Positions 17,357-26,199 of a DNA stretch of 43,846 nucleotides are shown piece by piece. Numbering within the stretch: the stretch's first letter is position 1; each line of letters opens with the position of its first letter. The DNA is from Nitrospinota bacterium (GTDB lineage Bacteria > Nitrospinota > Nitrospinia > Nitrospinales > Nitrospinaceae), in assembly GCA_029879645.1 (NCBI GenBank), contig JAOUPX010000013.1, positions 1 through 43,846 of the forward strand. The letters run 5' to 3'. The position numbers and the translations under genes are program-made. The notes beneath the pieces were generated by a model. The model saw only the letters and a program-made list of their open reading frames with translations, was not told the DNA's origin and did no database searches.

Positions 17357-18137
17357 GGTTCGCTTCGATCAGGTTGGCGAGTGTGGCGAATTCTTCCAGC
17401 GTCAGGGTTTCTCCCCGACGGTCGAGTTGAATCCCCGCGTCTTCTATTTTTTTTACATCAATTTGATACGGCTTGTTCAAACCTTTCAGATTGTTCCTCA
17501 ACATTTTCCGCTTGTGGAAAAACGCCGTGTTCACGACATGATGAAAGGTTTTGAGGTTGTCGACGGATACCGGTGGTTGCTCCAGAGGCGTCAGGCGCAC
17601 CACCGATGATTGGACCTTGGGGCGCGGAAAGAATGATTCCTTGCCGACTTCGAGCAGACGCTCCACCTGGCAGTGAAACTGGGTGAATACCGACAACGAT
17701 CCATAGGCCCTGGTCTCCGGTTGAGCGACCAGGCGGTCCACCACCTCTTTCTGGAGCATCAGTGTCATGTCTATGATGTGAGCCTTATAGTGGATCAACC
17801 GCTTCATGATAGGCATGGCGGCGTAATAGGGCAGGTTCGACACTACCTGGTAACGGCTCCCTGCGCCGCTGTAGTCATATGTCATGGCGTTGGCTTCCAC
17901 CAATTCAAATTTCGGATTTTTACCGAACTGGCGGCGCAGCATTCCACACAGTCGGGGGTCGACCTCCACTGCCAGCAGGGATCCTGCCCGGTCCAGCAGG
18001 AGCTGGGTCAGGATACCTTTTCCGGGGCCGATTTCCACCACCCGTCCTTCCGGTTGGATGTGGGCCTGCTCCACAATTTCGGAAGCGATATTTAGATCAG
18101 TCAGAAAGTTCTGGCCGAGCGGTTGCTTTTTTCTCAT
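17349..18137 (-). CDS. rsmA: 16S rRNA dimethyladenosine transferase
   Basis: 262 residues, the normal length of RsmA/KsgA, which dimethylates two adenosines in the 3' hairpin of 16S rRNA. It opens with KKQPLGQNFLTD (the family start), has VVEIGPGKGILTQLLL as the SAM-binding motif and VVSNLPYYAA as the NLPY catalytic motif. The substrate-binding C-terminal domain is complete. The ATG overlaps the pdxA stop (ATGA), and its end overlaps cobA-hemD by eight bases, so pdxA-rsmA-cobA-hemD is a translationally coupled string. Confidence 0.96.
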   Translation of the reverse strand: MRKKQPLGQNFLTDLNIASEIVEQAHIQPEGRVVEIGPGKGILTQLLLDRAGSLLAVEVDPRLCGMLRRQFGKNPKFELVEANAMTYDYSGAGSRYQVVSNLPYYAAMPIMKRLIHYKAHIIDMTLMLQKEVVDRLVAQPETRAYGSLSVFTQFHCQVERLLEVGKESFFPRPKVQSSVVRLTPLEQPPVSVDNLKTFHHVVNTAFFHKRKMLRNNLKGLNKPYQIDVKKIEDAGIQLDRRGETLTLEEFATLANLIEANHD

Positions 18138-19132
18138 CGCGGCACGAGCGAGGATTGAGCCAGGGTAGCGGCCACCTTGATCGCTTCCAGCAGGCTGTTC
18201 GGTTTGGCGACGCCCTGACCCGCGATGTCGAACGCGGTACCGTGGTCCACCGAAGTGCGGATGATGGGCAGGCCCAGGGTGATGTTGACTGCGCGGTCCA
18301 TAGATGCCATTTTGATCGGGATCATGCCCTGGTCGTGATACATGGTGATCACCGCGTCGTAAGAGGCGTCATGAATCCGGCCGAATAATGCATCGGCGGA
18401 ATAGGGTCCGCTGACTTTAATATTTTCATTTTGTGCATCTTCAATGGCCGGGGCGATGGTGGTGGCTTCCTCGTCGCCGAATATACCGCCGTCGCCGCTG
18501 TGCGGGTTGAGTCCGGTCACGGCGATGCATGGATGCTCAATCCCCACCTGCGTCAGCCATTGGTGAGTCAGCCGGATGGTTTTCAGGATGCGGTCGCGGG
18601 TCAATAAATTGCGTACGGCACTCAGGGGAACGTGGGTTGTGGTCAGCACGACACGCAGACTGCCTCCTGCCAGCATCAATGCCACTTCCGGTGTGTTGGT
18701 AAAGTCCGCCAGCATCTCCGTATGACCGGGATATTTGAATCCGGCCAGATGAATGGCTTCCTTGTTGATGGGGGCGGTGGTGATGGCGTGAACCTTTTGC
18801 GCCGTTGCCAGATCAACCGCTTTGCGAATGTATTGGACCGCAGCCTGTCCCCCTTCTCTGGTGGCGTGTCCTACTTTGAGATTTTCGGGAACGTTGTGGA
18901 GGTCCAGCACATCCAGCACGCCGGATTCATGTTGCGCTTCGCTGATTTCTTTGATGGGACGAATCGAGAGTTCGGGGGCCCACAGCAATGTATTCTGCTG
19001 GAGCCACGCGGCGTCGCCGATGACGACAATACGGCAAACTTCGGGCAGTGTGGTTAAGGCCTTGACGATGACTTCCGGGCCGATCCCAGAGGGGTCACCC
19101 ATGGTGATGGCGATAAGCGGACGGTTTTCCAC
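18134..19132 (-). CDS. pdxA: 4-hydroxythreonine-4-phosphate dehydrogenase
   Basis: 332 residues. PdxA oxidises 4-phosphohydroxy-L-threonine in the DXP-dependent pyridoxal phosphate route. MGDPSGIGPEVIVKAL near the start, KYPGHTEMLADFTNTPEVAL, and the C-terminal MYHDQGMIPIKM with a metal-ligand His are family signatures. The start is a GTG at 19132, the only start in this frame after an upstream stop; GAGGGAA lies about nine bases before it. The pdxA-rsmA pair is a common arrangement. Confidence 0.95.
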   Translation of the reverse strand: MENRPLIAITMGDPSGIGPEVIVKALTTLPEVCRIVVIGDAAWLQQNTLLWAPELSIRPIKEISEAQHESGVLDVLDLHNVPENLKVGHATREGGQAAVQYIRKAVDLATAQKVHAITTAPINKEAIHLAGFKYPGHTEMLADFTNTPEVALMLAGGSLRVVLTTTHVPLSAVRNLLTRDRILKTIRLTHQWLTQVGIEHPCIAVTGLNPHSGDGGIFGDEEATTIAPAIEDAQNENIKVSGPYSADALFGRIHDASYDAVITMYHDQGMIPIKMASMDRAVNITLGLPIIRTSVDHGTAFDIAGQGVAKPNSLLEAIKVAATLAQSSLVPR

Positions 19133-19147
19133 GGTATGATTCCCTCA

Positions 19148-19171
19148 AGTCCTGTCCTGAAAGGACGGACT
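19148..19171 (-). repeat. Hairpin between pckA and pdxA
   Basis: AGTCCTGTCC and GGACGGACT pair around TGAAA with one bulged base. It lies in the 51-base gap between the pckA stop and the pdxA start, just upstream of the pdxA ribosome binding site. No T tract follows on the minus strand, so it is not an obvious terminator. It could stabilise or separate the two messages. Confidence 0.4.
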
Positions 19172-19183
19172 CGGCGGCCAGAC

Positions 19184-20827
19184 TTACTTGATTTGCTTGA
19201 TCGCGGCTTTCTTGTTGGGCGGTACCTGAGGCCCCGCGGCGATAATTTCGGGGCCGACATGGTCCTCGTATTCCTTGAAGTTCTCGATGAACTGCTCCGC
19301 AAGTTCGCGGGCTTTTTCATCATAGGCGTCCGGATTTTTCCAGGTGCCTCTGGGGTCGAGTACTTCGTCAGGAACATTGGGACAGGATTCGGGAACCTGC
19401 AGGCCGAAAATCGGGTCGGTTTTCAGTTTTACGTTTTTCAGGTCGCCATTGAGAATAGCATTGATCATGGCACGGGTGTGGGCGATTTCCATTCGGTTGC
19501 CCACTCCGTACGGTCCGCCCGTCCAGCCGGTATTGACCAGCCAGCAATCGACCTTATGCTTCGCAATTTTCTTGCCCAGCAGATTGGCGTAGACCGAAGG
19601 ATGCAGGGCCATGAACGGCGCGCCGAAACAGGTGCTGAAAATAGCCGAGGGTTCGCGGCTCATGCCCCGTTCGGTTCCAGCCACTTTGGCGGTGTATCCG
19701 GAAATGAAATGATACATGGCCTGCTCGGGTGTCAGCTTCGCTACCGGCGGCATGATGCCATAGGCGTCGCAGGTCAGCATGATGACGTTTTTGGGATGAC
19801 CGCCGCGCCGTTCGGGCACCGAGTTGCTGATGTGAGTGAGGGGATATCCCGCGCGGGTGTTTTCCGTGAAACTGGAATCGTCGAGATCCAGCCGCCGGGT
19901 GTTGTAATCCATCACCACGTTTTCCAGCAGGGTGCCAAAGCGCCGGGTGCAATCGAATATCTCCGGTTCCGCTTCCGGATTGAGTTTGATGACCTTGGCG
20001 TAACAGCCGCCTTCAAAATTGAACACTCCGTCCTCGCTCCAGCCGTGTTCGTCGTCGCCGATCAGTTTACGGGTGGAGTCTGCCGACAGGGTGGTTTTAC
20101 CGGTCCCCGACAGGCCAAAAAACACGGCGGTATCTCCCTTGTCCCCCATATTGGCCGAGCAGTGCATGGACAGAACATTGTGTTTGTGGGGAAGCAGGTA
20201 GTTGAGGATTGAGAAAACCGATTTCTTGATTTCCCCGGCATATTTGGTACCGCCAATGAGGACCAGCTGTTTGCTGAAATCCACGATGACGAAAGTTTCG
20301 GAATTGGTGCCGTCAATTTCCGGAACGGCTTTAAAGTTGGGCAACCCGATGATGGTGAATGCCGGGGTGTGATTCTCCAGCTTTTCCCGGTCCCGGATTT
20401 GAATGAACATGTTGCGGGCAAACAGGCTTTGCCAGGCGTATTCGGTGATCACTCGGATATGAAGCTGGTAGTTGGGATCGGACCCGCCCAGGCAATCCTG
20501 TACGTACAGGTCTTTCCCCTGCATGTAGGCCAGCACCCGCGCATACAGCGCATCGAACTTATCGACGGGGAACGATTTGTTGACCTTGCCCCACCAGATG
20601 TTGTCCTGGCTGGTGGGCTCCTGAACGATAAATTTATCGTTGGGGGAGCGGCCGGTATGGTCGCCGGTTTTTACGCAAATGGGACCCAGATGGGAAATGA
20701 TCCCCTCCTGCCTTCTTATAATATGTTCGTATAACTCCGGAGTGGTCAGGTTCCAGAAGATTTCTTTAACATTCTTTATGCCGTGGTGTTCCAGCCCGAC
20801 TTTATGTTTCAAGACTTTTTTTGGCAT
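19184..20827 (-). CDS. pckA: Phosphoenolpyruvate carboxykinase (ATP)
   Basis: 547 residues, the normal length of the ATP-dependent enzyme that interconverts oxaloacetate and PEP in gluconeogenesis or anaplerosis. Visible motifs are FFGLSGTGKTTLSAD (kinase-1a/P-loop), GDDEHGWSEDGVFNFEGGCY (metal-binding kinase-2 region), TGDHTGRSPNDKF and FISGYTAKVAGTERG. Nothing is missing. The ATG at 20827 is preceded by GGAG, which lies in the loop of a 7-bp hairpin. It is divergent from the spermidine-synthase-like gene and may be co-transcribed with pdxA downstream. Confidence 0.96.
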   Translation of the reverse strand: MPKKVLKHKVGLEHHGIKNVKEIFWNLTTPELYEHIIRRQEGIISHLGPICVKTGDHTGRSPNDKFIVQEPTSQDNIWWGKVNKSFPVDKFDALYARVLAYMQGKDLYVQDCLGGSDPNYQLHIRVITEYAWQSLFARNMFIQIRDREKLENHTPAFTIIGLPNFKAVPEIDGTNSETFVIVDFSKQLVLIGGTKYAGEIKKSVFSILNYLLPHKHNVLSMHCSANMGDKGDTAVFFGLSGTGKTTLSADSTRKLIGDDEHGWSEDGVFNFEGGCYAKVIKLNPEAEPEIFDCTRRFGTLLENVVMDYNTRRLDLDDSSFTENTRAGYPLTHISNSVPERRGGHPKNVIMLTCDAYGIMPPVAKLTPEQAMYHFISGYTAKVAGTERGMSREPSAIFSTCFGAPFMALHPSVYANLLGKKIAKHKVDCWLVNTGWTGGPYGVGNRMEIAHTRAMINAILNGDLKNVKLKTDPIFGLQVPESCPNVPDEVLDPRGTWKNPDAYDEKARELAEQFIENFKEYEDHVGPEIIAAGPQVPPNKKAAIKQIK

Positions 20828-20847
20828 TTGATGGCTCCATCATCAAA
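20825..20847 (-). promoter_or_regulatory. Hairpin enclosing the pckA ribosome binding site
   Basis: TTTGATG and CATCAAA (20827-20833 and 20841-20847) form a perfect 7-bp stem with a 7-base loop. On the minus strand the loop carries the GGAG Shine-Dalgarno and the stem touches the start codon. It could lower translation initiation or be a regulator site. The rest of the 229-base divergent gap is AT-rich without a strong promoter match. Confidence 0.4.
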
Positions 20848-21056
20848 AGAAGTTTCAACTTATAATTTATTGGACGCCGAAGAGAGGCTCTTCCGCTTGG
20901 ATATAAAGGAAAATACTGAAAATCGACTGATAAGGTCATGGTATCATAAGTGCCGGTAATTGGAAAAATTTTTGTATTTTTGGCCAAATATGACCTGATC
21001 CCGCCCCGAAAAGGGGGTCAAGAATCCCCCCATAAGTGCGGGAATTGAACCCGTTT

Positions 21057-21959
21057 ATGCCGACAAAAACCGAATCTTTAAGGATTCTGACCCGGTCCCG
21101 CACCCCGTTCAATGATATTTACGTCATCGAACAGGAAAACCTGAGAGAAATGTGGTTTAAGGGTGGGGGACAGTTCTATTTGCAGAGCCGCATCGCTGTG
21201 GATTCTCCAGACGATCTGGCCCTGGTGTACACGCGCCTGCTTCTTGCGCCTTTCATGTGGAACCCGAATCCTGTTCGGATTCTCCTGATCGGTCTGGGCG
21301 GCGGGGTGCTGCCACGGTTTCTGCACGCCGCGTTTCCTGAGATGGAAATCGATGTGGTGGAACTGGATCCGGGGGTCATTGAATTGGCACGGCGATATTT
21401 TCATTTCAAGGAAAGTCCTCGCCTGCGGATTTTTCAGGGCGACGGACGCGCATTCGTTAAACAAAAGACCGATGCCTATGACATGGTTTTTCTGGATGCC
21501 TTCAAAGCCGGATCGGTGCCGTATCATTTGAAGACCTGCGAATTCTACCGGGAGATCCTTCAATCCATGAAGAAGGACGGTGTGCTGGCGACTAATCTGT
21601 ACGGCAAAAGTAACTCGCTGAAGCCGCGTGACCGTAAAACCCTTGAATCGGTATTTCAGAGTGTCTCTTTATTTGATGACCCCGGCGGGGTGGCTACGGT
21701 TTGTGTGGCGCTTCTCAGCAACGAGAGCGCACCTCCGGAGGTTCTGCGGAAATTTATCATCCATCTGCCGGAAGCCGTCCAACGAAACTTGTCCTGGCTT
21801 TCAAATCGGGATATGATCGATGCCGGAAGTCCGATAGAGCCCGGCGGATCGGTGTTCAAGGATGATTTTGAGGCCTCGGAGTTTTTCAAGACAGTTCAGC
21901 GAAATAACCGGAACGATCCGTTCTTCAACCATCCCTACCCGATACGGAATTCGAGTTGA
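21057..21959 (+). CDS. Spermidine-synthase-like methyltransferase-fold protein
   Basis: 300 residues from the ATG at 21057; an in-frame GTG at 21036 is an alternative. It has the Rossmann core of spermidine/spermine synthases: ILLIGLGGGVLPRFLHAAFP (cofactor loop), IDVVELDPGVIELARRYF, IFQGDGRAFV and YDMVFLDAF. The family transfers aminopropyl groups from decarboxylated SAM, but many such stand-alone proteins are of unknown specificity and no decarboxylase gene is nearby. Cytosolic. It lies 53 bases before prfB on the same strand. Confidence 0.75.
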   Translation: MPTKTESLRILTRSRTPFNDIYVIEQENLREMWFKGGGQFYLQSRIAVDSPDDLALVYTRLLLAPFMWNPNPVRILLIGLGGGVLPRFLHAAFPEMEIDVVELDPGVIELARRYFHFKESPRLRIFQGDGRAFVKQKTDAYDMVFLDAFKAGSVPYHLKTCEFYREILQSMKKDGVLATNLYGKSNSLKPRDRKTLESVFQSVSLFDDPGGVATVCVALLSNESAPPEVLRKFIIHLPEAVQRNLSWLSNRDMIDAGSPIEPGGSVFKDDFEASEFFKTVQRNNRNDPFFNHPYPIRNSS

Positions 21960-22012
21960 TCCTGAAATTTCCAGGAAATTAAATAATGAACATTTAAGAT
22001 GAGGAGTAATAC

Positions 22013-23123
22013 ATGATAGACGAGTTGAAAAAACAGCATAAAGAAACCGCCCAACGCATAGAACGCATCCGGGGGTTTCTTTGACGTCGATAATAAATTG
22101 AATGAACTGGAAGATCTGGATAAAAAAGTAGGCGCTCCCGATTTCTGGAACGACAACGAAGCCGCCCAGAAAAGCCTCCAAACCCGCGCCAATCTTCAGC
22201 GCAGCGTGAACCTCTACAAAGATCTCGCCAAGGAAAACGAGGATCTGGAAGCCATGCTGATTCTTCTGGATGAGGAGGAAGATGACTCCCTGCTCGGCGA
22301 ATGCGAGACGATTATCGCCAGGCTGGAAAAGCAGTTGGAGGCGGCGGAGCTGAAGGCCATGCTTTCCGGTGAGAGCGACGGCAACAACGCCATCCTGGCG
22401 ATCAATTCCGGCGCCGGAGGTACGGAGTCGCAGGATTGGGCGGAGATGCTCCTGCGTATGTACATTCGCTGGGGAGAGCGCAACGAATACAAGACCGAAG
22501 TCCTCGACATGCAATATGGCGAGGAGGCCGGTATTAAAAGCGCCATGGTCAACTTCACCGGCGATTACGCCTACGGGTACCTGAAGGCGGAGATCGGCGT
22601 GCACAGGCTGGTGCGTATTTCTCCGTTTGATTCCAACAAGCGGCGGCACACGTCTTTTGCTTCGGTGTTCGTTTACCCGGAAGTGGCGGAGGATGTCGAA
22701 GTTGAAATTAATCCGGATGACCTGAAGATAGACGTCTATCGCGCCTCCGGCCCCGGCGGACAGGGGGTGAACACCACAGACTCCGCCGTGCGTATTACTC
22801 ATCAGCCGACGGGAATCGTGGTGCAGTGTCAGAACGAACGGTCCCAGCACAAGAACAAGGCTTCGGCCATGAAAGTGCTGAGGTCCCGTCTCTATGAGCT
22901 GGAGTTGGAAAAAAAAGACGAAGAGAGAAAGGCCAAGGAAAAGGAGAAGAAGAAAATCGAATGGGGCAGTCAGATCCGCTCTTACGTTCTGCATCCCTAC
23001 CGCATGGCCAAAGATTTACGGACCGGCGTGGAAGTGGGCAACGTCGATGCGGTGCTGGATGGTGACATCGACCGGTTCATCGAGGCCTATTTGCTCAAGG
23101 AAAACGTTTCCGCAACGGGGTAA
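22013..23123 (+). CDS. prfB: Peptide chain release factor 2, programmed +1 frameshift
   Basis: The product is 369 residues, made by joining 22013-22081 and 22083-23123. Reading from the ATG (GAGGAG upstream) gives 23 codons ending CTT, then an in-frame TGA at 22082-22084. Slipping one base forward at CTT T continues as DVDNKLNELEDLDKKV, exactly where RF2 should continue. GGGGG (22071-22075) just before CTT TGA C is the internal Shine-Dalgarno that drives the shift in E. coli prfB. RF2 therefore autoregulates through its own UGA. The rest is complete, with the GGQ motif in SGPGGQGVNTTDSAVR. RF2 recognises UGA and UAA. Confidence 0.96.
22071..22085 (+). promoter_or_regulatory. prfB programmed +1 frameshift signal
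   Basis: GGGGG-TTT-CTT-TGA-C: the internal SD-like run, the slippery CTT T and the in-frame UGA followed by C. It differs from the enteric AGGGGGTATCTTTGAC only in the bases between the SD and CTT and just before the G run. High RF2 terminates at UGA; low RF2 allows the shift. Confidence 0.93.
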
Positions 23124-23126
23124 GTG

Positions 23127-24134
23127 ATGAAGCCGATCTTACATCCATCGCTGGTAAACGATCCGCTGGGCGATCCCGGACTGTTCGTGCAGTTTTTGTA
23201 CGAGAAGCGGGCGTTTCTGTTCGACCTGGGCGATCTGTCGCCGCTGACCAATGCCGACCTGCTCAAGGTGACGCATGTGTTTGTCAGCCACACGCATATC
23301 GACCACTTCATCGGATTCGACCGGTTCCTGCGTATCGTGTTCGGGCGCGACAAGACGATCACCCTGTACGGCCCGGAAAACTTTATCGCCAATGTCGAAG
23401 GCAAGCTGGCCGGATTCACCTGGAATCTGGTCGACCGTTACGAGGAATCCCTGACGCTTGAAGTGGTGGAAGTGCGCCCGGATCGATTGCGTAGGGCGAC
23501 CTTCCGCGCCATTGAAAAGTTTCAGCGAAGCGATGAACGGGACGAGCCGTTCGATGGCGGGGTGATTCTCGACGAACCGGCGTTATCGGTTTCGGCGGCG
23601 ATTCTGGAGCACCGGGTGCCTTGCCTGGGATTCGCGCTGAAGGAAAAGTTCCACGTCAATATCAACAAAGACGGTTTGACGTCGATGCAACTGGAGCCGG
23701 GAGAATGGCTGAACCGGCTCAAGCAGAATATCTACGAAGGCGCCTCCGATGAAACTTCTGTTCAGGTTCCGGTGACCGTCAATGGGACGCAGGAGACTCA
23801 GGAGTTCGCGCTGGGGACGCTGAAGGAAAAACTGGTGACCATTACAGAGGGACAGAAAATCGCGTATGTCACCGACACGGTGTACACGCCGGAGAATGTT
23901 CCGCGTATCGTTGAACTTGTGCGCGAAGCCGATCTTCTGTTTTGTGAATCGCCGTTTATCGCCGAAGAAGAAGACCGCGCGCTGGAGCGGCGTCACCTCA
24001 CCACCCGCCAGGCGGGACTTCTGGCCAGGGAAGCCGGGGTCAAGCAATTACAGACCTTTCATTATTCCAAACGCCATTCCCATCAGACCGACCTGCTGGT
24101 CCGTGAAGCGCAGGAAACTTTTCGCGGGGAATAA
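23127..24134 (+). CDS. Metallo-beta-lactamase-fold hydrolase, RNase Z-like
   Basis: 335 residues from the ATG three bases after an in-frame GTG. VFVSHTHIDHFIGFDRFLRI carries the HxHxDH metal site. YVTDTVYTP, CESPFIAEE and LQTFHYSKRHSH hold the later Asp and His positions expected of the fold. The overall order resembles tRNase Z (tRNA 3' processing), but the protein has a long charged insert (about 120-230), so a different substrate is possible. It begins four bases after the prfB stop and is probably co-transcribed. Confidence 0.8.
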   Translation: MKPILHPSLVNDPLGDPGLFVQFLYEKRAFLFDLGDLSPLTNADLLKVTHVFVSHTHIDHFIGFDRFLRIVFGRDKTITLYGPENFIANVEGKLAGFTWNLVDRYEESLTLEVVEVRPDRLRRATFRAIEKFQRSDERDEPFDGGVILDEPALSVSAAILEHRVPCLGFALKEKFHVNINKDGLTSMQLEPGEWLNRLKQNIYEGASDETSVQVPVTVNGTQETQEFALGTLKEKLVTITEGQKIAYVTDTVYTPENVPRIVELVREADLLFCESPFIAEEEDRALERRHLTTRQAGLLAREAGVKQLQTFHYSKRHSHQTDLLVREAQETFRGE

Positions 24135-24159
24135 ATCCATCCTTTAAAGCTTTTCGGTA

Positions 24160-25371
24160 TTATTCGAAGAGAGCCAAAATCCGGTCGCGATAGTCCTTGC
24201 CGATCATTTCCCAGTCGTATTTCAGCACCGATTCGCGGGCCTGGTCGGAAATAAAATCGGGGTCCGCGCTGAGTCCCTTCTTAATCTTGTCTGCCAGATC
24301 TTGAGGGTCTTTGGGTTCGGCCAGGAATCCGTTGAGACCGTCGACGATCACGTCCGGCGCACCCGCGACGCGGGTGGCGACTACCGGCTTGCCACAAGCA
24401 AGCGCTTCCAGCAGGACCACCGGTAAGCCTTCCGTTTCTCCCGTTGAGTCGATGATGGACGGGACGACGACGAGATCGGACGCCTGAAAATAATTCCGCA
24501 CCGCTTCCTTACCCTGTTGTCCGGCAAAGGTGACCCGCGATTCCAGTCCCAGCCGTTGCGTTTCGCGCTTGAGAGCCTGCTCCAGCAAACCGGTTCCGAC
24601 GATCACGAGATGGCTGTCGGTCTGGCCTTGCGCAATGCTGTGAAACGCTTTGAGCAGATAGAAGACGCCTTTTTTTTCGCTGAGCTTGCCGACGTACAAA
24701 ATAATTTTGCCGGCTGGCAGGCCCAGGTCGTCGCGGAGCGATTCCGGGCTCTGTGGGTCTTCGTAATAATACGTGTCGATCCCCATCGGCAGAATCCGGC
24801 AATCCACTTTTCTGCGAACCAGTTTTTCCAGAATCTGCTGGTTGTACGAACTCACGCTGTAGATGAGGTCGGACCGGCGGACAATCTGCCGCGCCATCGC
24901 TTTTCCCAGTGGCAGTCGGCGGAGGGCGAACAGTCCCGCCGCGTGTATGGTCAGCACCTGTTTGCAGTTCAGCCTTGGAGGAAGGGACGCGATGAAGCCT
25001 TGCGGGATCATCCAATGGCTGTTGACGATATCGATCTTGTGTTTCTGAACGGTGCGGTGCAGGGCGCGCCACTGGCAGAATAAAAAAGAGGGCACTTGCA
25101 GGTAGGCGAAGGGGGTCGATTTCAAACTGGCCATCATGCCGGTGCCATAGGCCAGGCATTGTTTGGACTGTGGTATGAAGTAAGGGAAGCGGATGACCTG
25201 TATCCCGTCCAGATTTTCGGACAGGGCCGCTCCGGCGGTATGCGGTGTCAGGGCGTACACATCGAAGTAGCGGCGGAGCTCCAGGCCCAGCTCGAACACA
25301 AACCGCGGGATTTCCGTATCGTTTTCCCAGCGGGGAAAGGTGGATGCGAATAAGAGCAGTTTCTTTTTCAT
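24160..25371 (-). CDS. Glycosyltransferase, GT4 family
   Basis: 403 residues with the GT-B architecture of family GT4. The N-terminal domain starts KKKLLLFASTFPRWENDTEI. The donor-binding half shows KIILYVGKLSEKKGVFYLLKAF and STGETEGLPVVLLEALACGK with the E-x7-E motif (EGLPVVLLEA). It transfers a sugar from an activated nucleotide sugar to a lipid or polysaccharide acceptor, probably in envelope glycan synthesis. No membrane helix is seen. The ATG overlaps the methyltransferase stop (ATGA), so both are made from one message. Confidence 0.92.
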   Translation of the reverse strand: MKKKLLLFASTFPRWENDTEIPRFVFELGLELRRYFDVYALTPHTAGAALSENLDGIQVIRFPYFIPQSKQCLAYGTGMMASLKSTPFAYLQVPSFLFCQWRALHRTVQKHKIDIVNSHWMIPQGFIASLPPRLNCKQVLTIHAAGLFALRRLPLGKAMARQIVRRSDLIYSVSSYNQQILEKLVRRKVDCRILPMGIDTYYYEDPQSPESLRDDLGLPAGKIILYVGKLSEKKGVFYLLKAFHSIAQGQTDSHLVIVGTGLLEQALKRETQRLGLESRVTFAGQQGKEAVRNYFQASDLVVVPSIIDSTGETEGLPVVLLEALACGKPVVATRVAGAPDVIVDGLNGFLAEPKDPQDLADKIKKGLSADPDFISDQARESVLKYDWEMIGKDYRDRILALFE

Positions 25372-26141
25372 TTTGGGCGAGCGGGTCCCGATTTATTCAA
25401 TTGAAAAACCATGATACAGCTTCCGCATAACAGCTGGCCGACCTTTCCCATGCGCTGGATGACAAACCGTTCCGCATGGATAAATTTTTTCATCAGTGCG
25501 AAGGAATTGTCCCACTTGAAACGGCCGTAGACGAATATGGAAAACAGGCGGAACAGGGAAAAGGTCAGGGCATGGCGGGAACGGATTTTAAAATGAAATG
25601 GCCGGAGGCGTTTGATGGTGTCGCTGAAGTAAAACGATTGGACGTGCTGGACACCCTGGTAGATGGGGCGATTCAGCATTTTGCGAATCCAGCGGTTTTC
25701 CTTGAACCATTCCAGCGCTTCATCCAGCAGATTGTATTTATTGGGATGAGTGATCAGCAGGTATCCGCCGTCCTTGAGCACGCGCCGGATTTCCGTGAAG
25801 ACCCGCTCCGGCTCCAGGATATGTTCGATGACCTCGGTCATCGCCACGCAATCAAATGAATTGTCCTTGAAAGGCAGCTGCTCGCCGATTCCCAGAGCAT
25901 ATTTTCCGGGCTTCATAAACCCGGCGGTGGTGACATCCAGCCCGACGGTCTGATAATCGCTCAGCTTGTCCACGAGGATGCCCTTGAAGCAACCCAGATC
26001 GAGAATGCGCGCCGAGCGGTCGGGCATCACGCCCGAAATCAATTCCCGGTAGAAATCGGTGGCGACGGATTCGTAAGGAGTTTCGTAATCCACCTGATCC
26101 GATTTCAGGCTTTCCTGGTAAAGGGCGATGTTGGTTTTCAC
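25368..26141 (-). CDS. SAM-dependent class I methyltransferase
   Basis: 257 residues from a GTG at 26141; no ATG in frame would keep the fold complete. ARILDLGCFKGILVDKL is motif I, TVGLDV motif II, and FDCVAMTEVIEHILEPERVF followed by LKDGGYLLITHPNKYN motifs III-IV. The C-terminal third has basic and hydrophobic stretches. The arrangement suits lipid- or sugar-modifying methyltransferases in polysaccharide clusters. It lies between two GT4 genes and overlaps the downstream one by four bases, which supports a role in the same envelope pathway. The exact substrate is unknown. Confidence 0.85.
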   Translation of the reverse strand: MKTNIALYQESLKSDQVDYETPYESVATDFYRELISGVMPDRSARILDLGCFKGILVDKLSDYQTVGLDVTTAGFMKPGKYALGIGEQLPFKDNSFDCVAMTEVIEHILEPERVFTEIRRVLKDGGYLLITHPNKYNLLDEALEWFKENRWIRKMLNRPIYQGVQHVQSFYFSDTIKRLRPFHFKIRSRHALTFSLFRLFSIFVYGRFKWDNSFALMKKFIHAERFVIQRMGKVGQLLCGSCIMVFQLNKSGPARPK

Positions 26142-26199
26142 GGGGCCGATTATGGGTGGTCGGGGAAGAAAATTATTGGATTAAGGTTTTTAGACTCTT

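Noticed and set aside
19136-20212. Long open frame antisense to pckA
   Set aside because: The minus strand is an unambiguous PEP carboxykinase with all motifs; the antisense translation shows no known pattern.
21031-21055. tRNA T-arm-like sequence on the minus strand (GGGTTCAATTCCC)
   Set aside because: No matching acceptor stem, anticodon arm or D-arm could be found around it; it overlaps the start of the spermidine-synthase-like gene and is chance similarity.
21801-22994. Long open frame antisense to prfB
   Set aside because: prfB is complete with its frameshift element; the antisense product has no family features.
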